Position numbers and translations under genes: made by a program
Shown here: positions 62,850-64,000 of the stretch, piece by piece
Position numbering within the stretch: the stretch's first letter is position 1
Layout of the letters: every line of letters begins with the position of its first letter
Notes under the pieces: model-generated
What the model was told of the DNA's origin: nothing
Databases searched by the model: none
What the model saw: only the letters and a program-made list of their open reading frames with translations
NCBI GenBank assembly: GCA_963775805.1
Contig: CAVZKG010000001.1
Location: 1,612,001-1,676,000 of the forward strand
DNA from: JAFAMB01 sp963775805
GTDB lineage: Bacteria > Verrucomicrobiota > Verrucomicrobiia > Chthoniobacterales > JAFAMB01
Length of the DNA: 64,000 bases
Reading direction: 5' to 3'

Positions 62850-62954
62850 ATGGGTTCCCTTAAAAAAAGACGAAAAGCGAAAATTGCCAAACACAAGCGC
62901 CGCAAGCGCATGAAAGAAAACCGGCATAAGAAGCGTTTGCGATACAAGTCGTAG
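62850..62954 (+). CDS. AURKAIP1/COX24-domain small protein (bS22-like)
   Basis: A 34-residue, strongly basic protein starting MGSLKKRRKAKIAKHKRRKR and ending in RYKS. The spacing of KKRR, the H-K-x-R-K-R core and the second NRHKKR block fits the AURKAIP1/COX24 family, whose bacterial members include bS22 of mycobacterial ribosomes and the mitochondrial mS38. It is probably a small-subunit ribosomal protein near the decoding centre. Such genes are often missed because of their size. It lies 68 nt after hisG and 16 nt before the TPR gene. Confidence 0.82.
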   Translation: MGSLKKRRKAKIAKHKRRKRMKENRHKKRLRYKS

Positions 62955-62970
62955 CTCCTAGATTAGTTCG

Positions 62971-64000
62971 ATGAGTACCTGGAGGCCGGTACGCCTGCTT
63001 CTTTGGGCAGGGGCAGCTATCGGCGCATCGCTTTTCACCTTCGTAACGGCAGGAAAAGCCGATACGGACCATTCTGGTGTTTTGGCGCTTAAGTCGTCTC
63101 CTACGCCTGCCTCAGGGCCTACGAATCTGGAGGACGCGTTTTATTCCGATATCCATCCAGCGACTCCGGACCAGCAATTATCGAAACCGCTTGAAAAGAA
63201 AGCGGACGCTCAGGCCGCTTATATGGCGGGACTCCTCCTCGAACAGGACGGGGATTACGAGAGCGCTCTCACTTCTTACAGCAAATCTTTGCAACTTGAT
63301 CCGGGCGGCAATCCGCGCCTCGCTGTCCGGGTTGCGCACGATTATGCAAAGAGGGGAGATGTCGCGAATGGAATTGACGTGCTCAAGGACCTCGCCCTGG
63401 CCCGTCCAGGCGAACCGCTTGCCTATCTCAACCTTGCTTATTTCTATCTAAACCAGCTCAAAAAACCGGATTTGGCTCTGAAATATGCCCAGCGGGCCAT
63501 AGACGTCGACCCGAAGAACTTCTCCGGTTATCAGATGCTGTTTGAAGTCTACGTGGCTCTCAAGCGGACGCAGGATGCTGAACTGACTCTGGTCAAAGCC
63601 CAGAAACTTTCCAGCAACGATCCGAACTTCTGGCTGAACCTTGCCGAACTGACAATCCAGCTTTACACGGAAGGGGATACAACGTTTCCGGCACAGCGCG
63701 TGCCGGCCGTCGATCTACTGCTGAAAAAAGCGGCAGGCTATGCGCAAAATGATGGAAACATTTATGCAAAAATAGGCGATGACTATGTCCTGATTGATCA
63801 GGTCAGCAGCGCGATCCCTTTTTATCTTCGGACCCTTGAGCTCAATAAAGACAACGCAGACGTCCGTCTGAAGCTTGCTCAGAGCTTCCTCAAAACCGGT
63901 CAACGCGATCAGGCTATCCACAGCCTCGAAGAGATGGTGAAAGCGAATCCGATGAAATTCGAAATCTACGAATTTCTCGCGCGTTTATACGAAGAAGCCG
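62971..64000 (+). CDS. TPR-repeat protein, cut by the window end
   Basis: At least 343 residues, open to the end of the window. A signal peptide or anchor (VRLLLWAGAAIGASLFTF) is followed by a Pro/Ser linker and then tandem tetratricopeptide repeats from about residue 80 (AAYMAGLLLEQDGDYESAL, AYLNLAYFYLNQLKKPDLAL, NADVRLKLAQSFLKTGQ, and more). TPR arrays are protein-binding scaffolds, here most likely in the envelope. Function and length cannot be given without the missing 3' part. Confidence 0.85.
   Translation, partial: MSTWRPVRLLLWAGAAIGASLFTFVTAGKADTDHSGVLALKSSPTPASGPTNLEDAFYSDIHPATPDQQLSKPLEKKADAQAAYMAGLLLEQDGDYESALTSYSKSLQLDPGGNPRLAVRVAHDYAKRGDVANGIDVLKDLALARPGEPLAYLNLAYFYLNQLKKPDLALKYAQRAIDVDPKNFSGYQMLFEVYVALKRTQDAELTLVKAQKLSSNDPNFWLNLAELTIQLYTEGDTTFPAQRVPAVDLLLKKAAGYAQNDGNIYAKIGDDYVLIDQVSSAIPFYLRTLELNKDNADVRLKLAQSFLKTGQRDQAIHSLEEMVKANPMKFEIYEFLARLYEEA

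Overview
The window is about 64 kb of gene-dense bacterial chromosome at moderate GC. It carries no rRNA, tRNA, CRISPR array or prophage that I can recognise. Gene content (MEP isoprenoid genes, a GspE/GspF pair, an outer-membrane barrel with Wza/Wzc, long IspG, tig-clpP-clpX followed by an S41 protease) points to a Gram-negative, heterotrophic soil- or water-type bacterium. Verrucomicrobiota is my best guess, by inference only, with no marker gene to prove it.

Layout. 0.2-4.8 kb (minus): a PhoB-type response regulator, a HAD phosphatase, and the GspF and GspE components of a type II secretion or type IV pilus machine. 4.85-27.7 kb: a large surface-polysaccharide locus, almost all minus strand. 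It reads from an outer-membrane barrel, a Wza-like exporter and a Wzc-like tyrosine autokinase through a Wzm/Wzt ABC exporter into a long run of glycosyltransferases (GT2, GT4, GT9, GT61), four FkbM-type methyltransferases, another methyltransferase, a truncated deacetylase remnant and a Wzy-like membrane protein. A two-gene block (GT61 plus FkbM) at 16.3-18.3 kb is inverted relative to the rest.

28.1-39.7 kb: a secreted protein of unknown function, then housekeeping genes on the minus strand: ABC ATPase with aat; a stand-alone 5'-3' exonuclease, tsaD and a C-terminal processing protease; clpX, clpP and tig; an M16 peptidase, ispD and a YqeY protein. 39.7-40.2 kb is a tandem-repeat intergenic region. 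40.2-53.3 kb (plus): a DUF1460 amidase-like protein, two thioredoxin-fold proteins, a radical SAM protein, mtnP, a polysaccharide deacetylase, a dynamin-like GTPase, cdsA, dxr, a three-PDZ RseP and long-form ispG. The last five are tightly packed and link membrane lipid, isoprenoid and envelope-stress functions.

53.3-58.1 kb (minus): a WD40 protein and the sulfate-assimilation operon cysH-cysD-cysNC. 58.2-59.5 kb: a complete IS110-family element inserted directly upstream of cysH. 59.8-64 kb: transketolase, hisG, a 34-residue AURKAIP1/COX24 (bS22-like) protein and a TPR protein that runs off the end.

The most interesting signal is the IS110 element. Its roughly 290-nt upstream non-coding end folds by eye into a 5' hairpin and two guide-bearing loops, the architecture of IS110 bridge RNAs. 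One loop holds a 9-nt match to the insertion target and the other an 8-nt match to the element's own right end. The element has split a dispersed repeat, and an uninterrupted copy of that repeat lies at about 43.0-43.1 kb.
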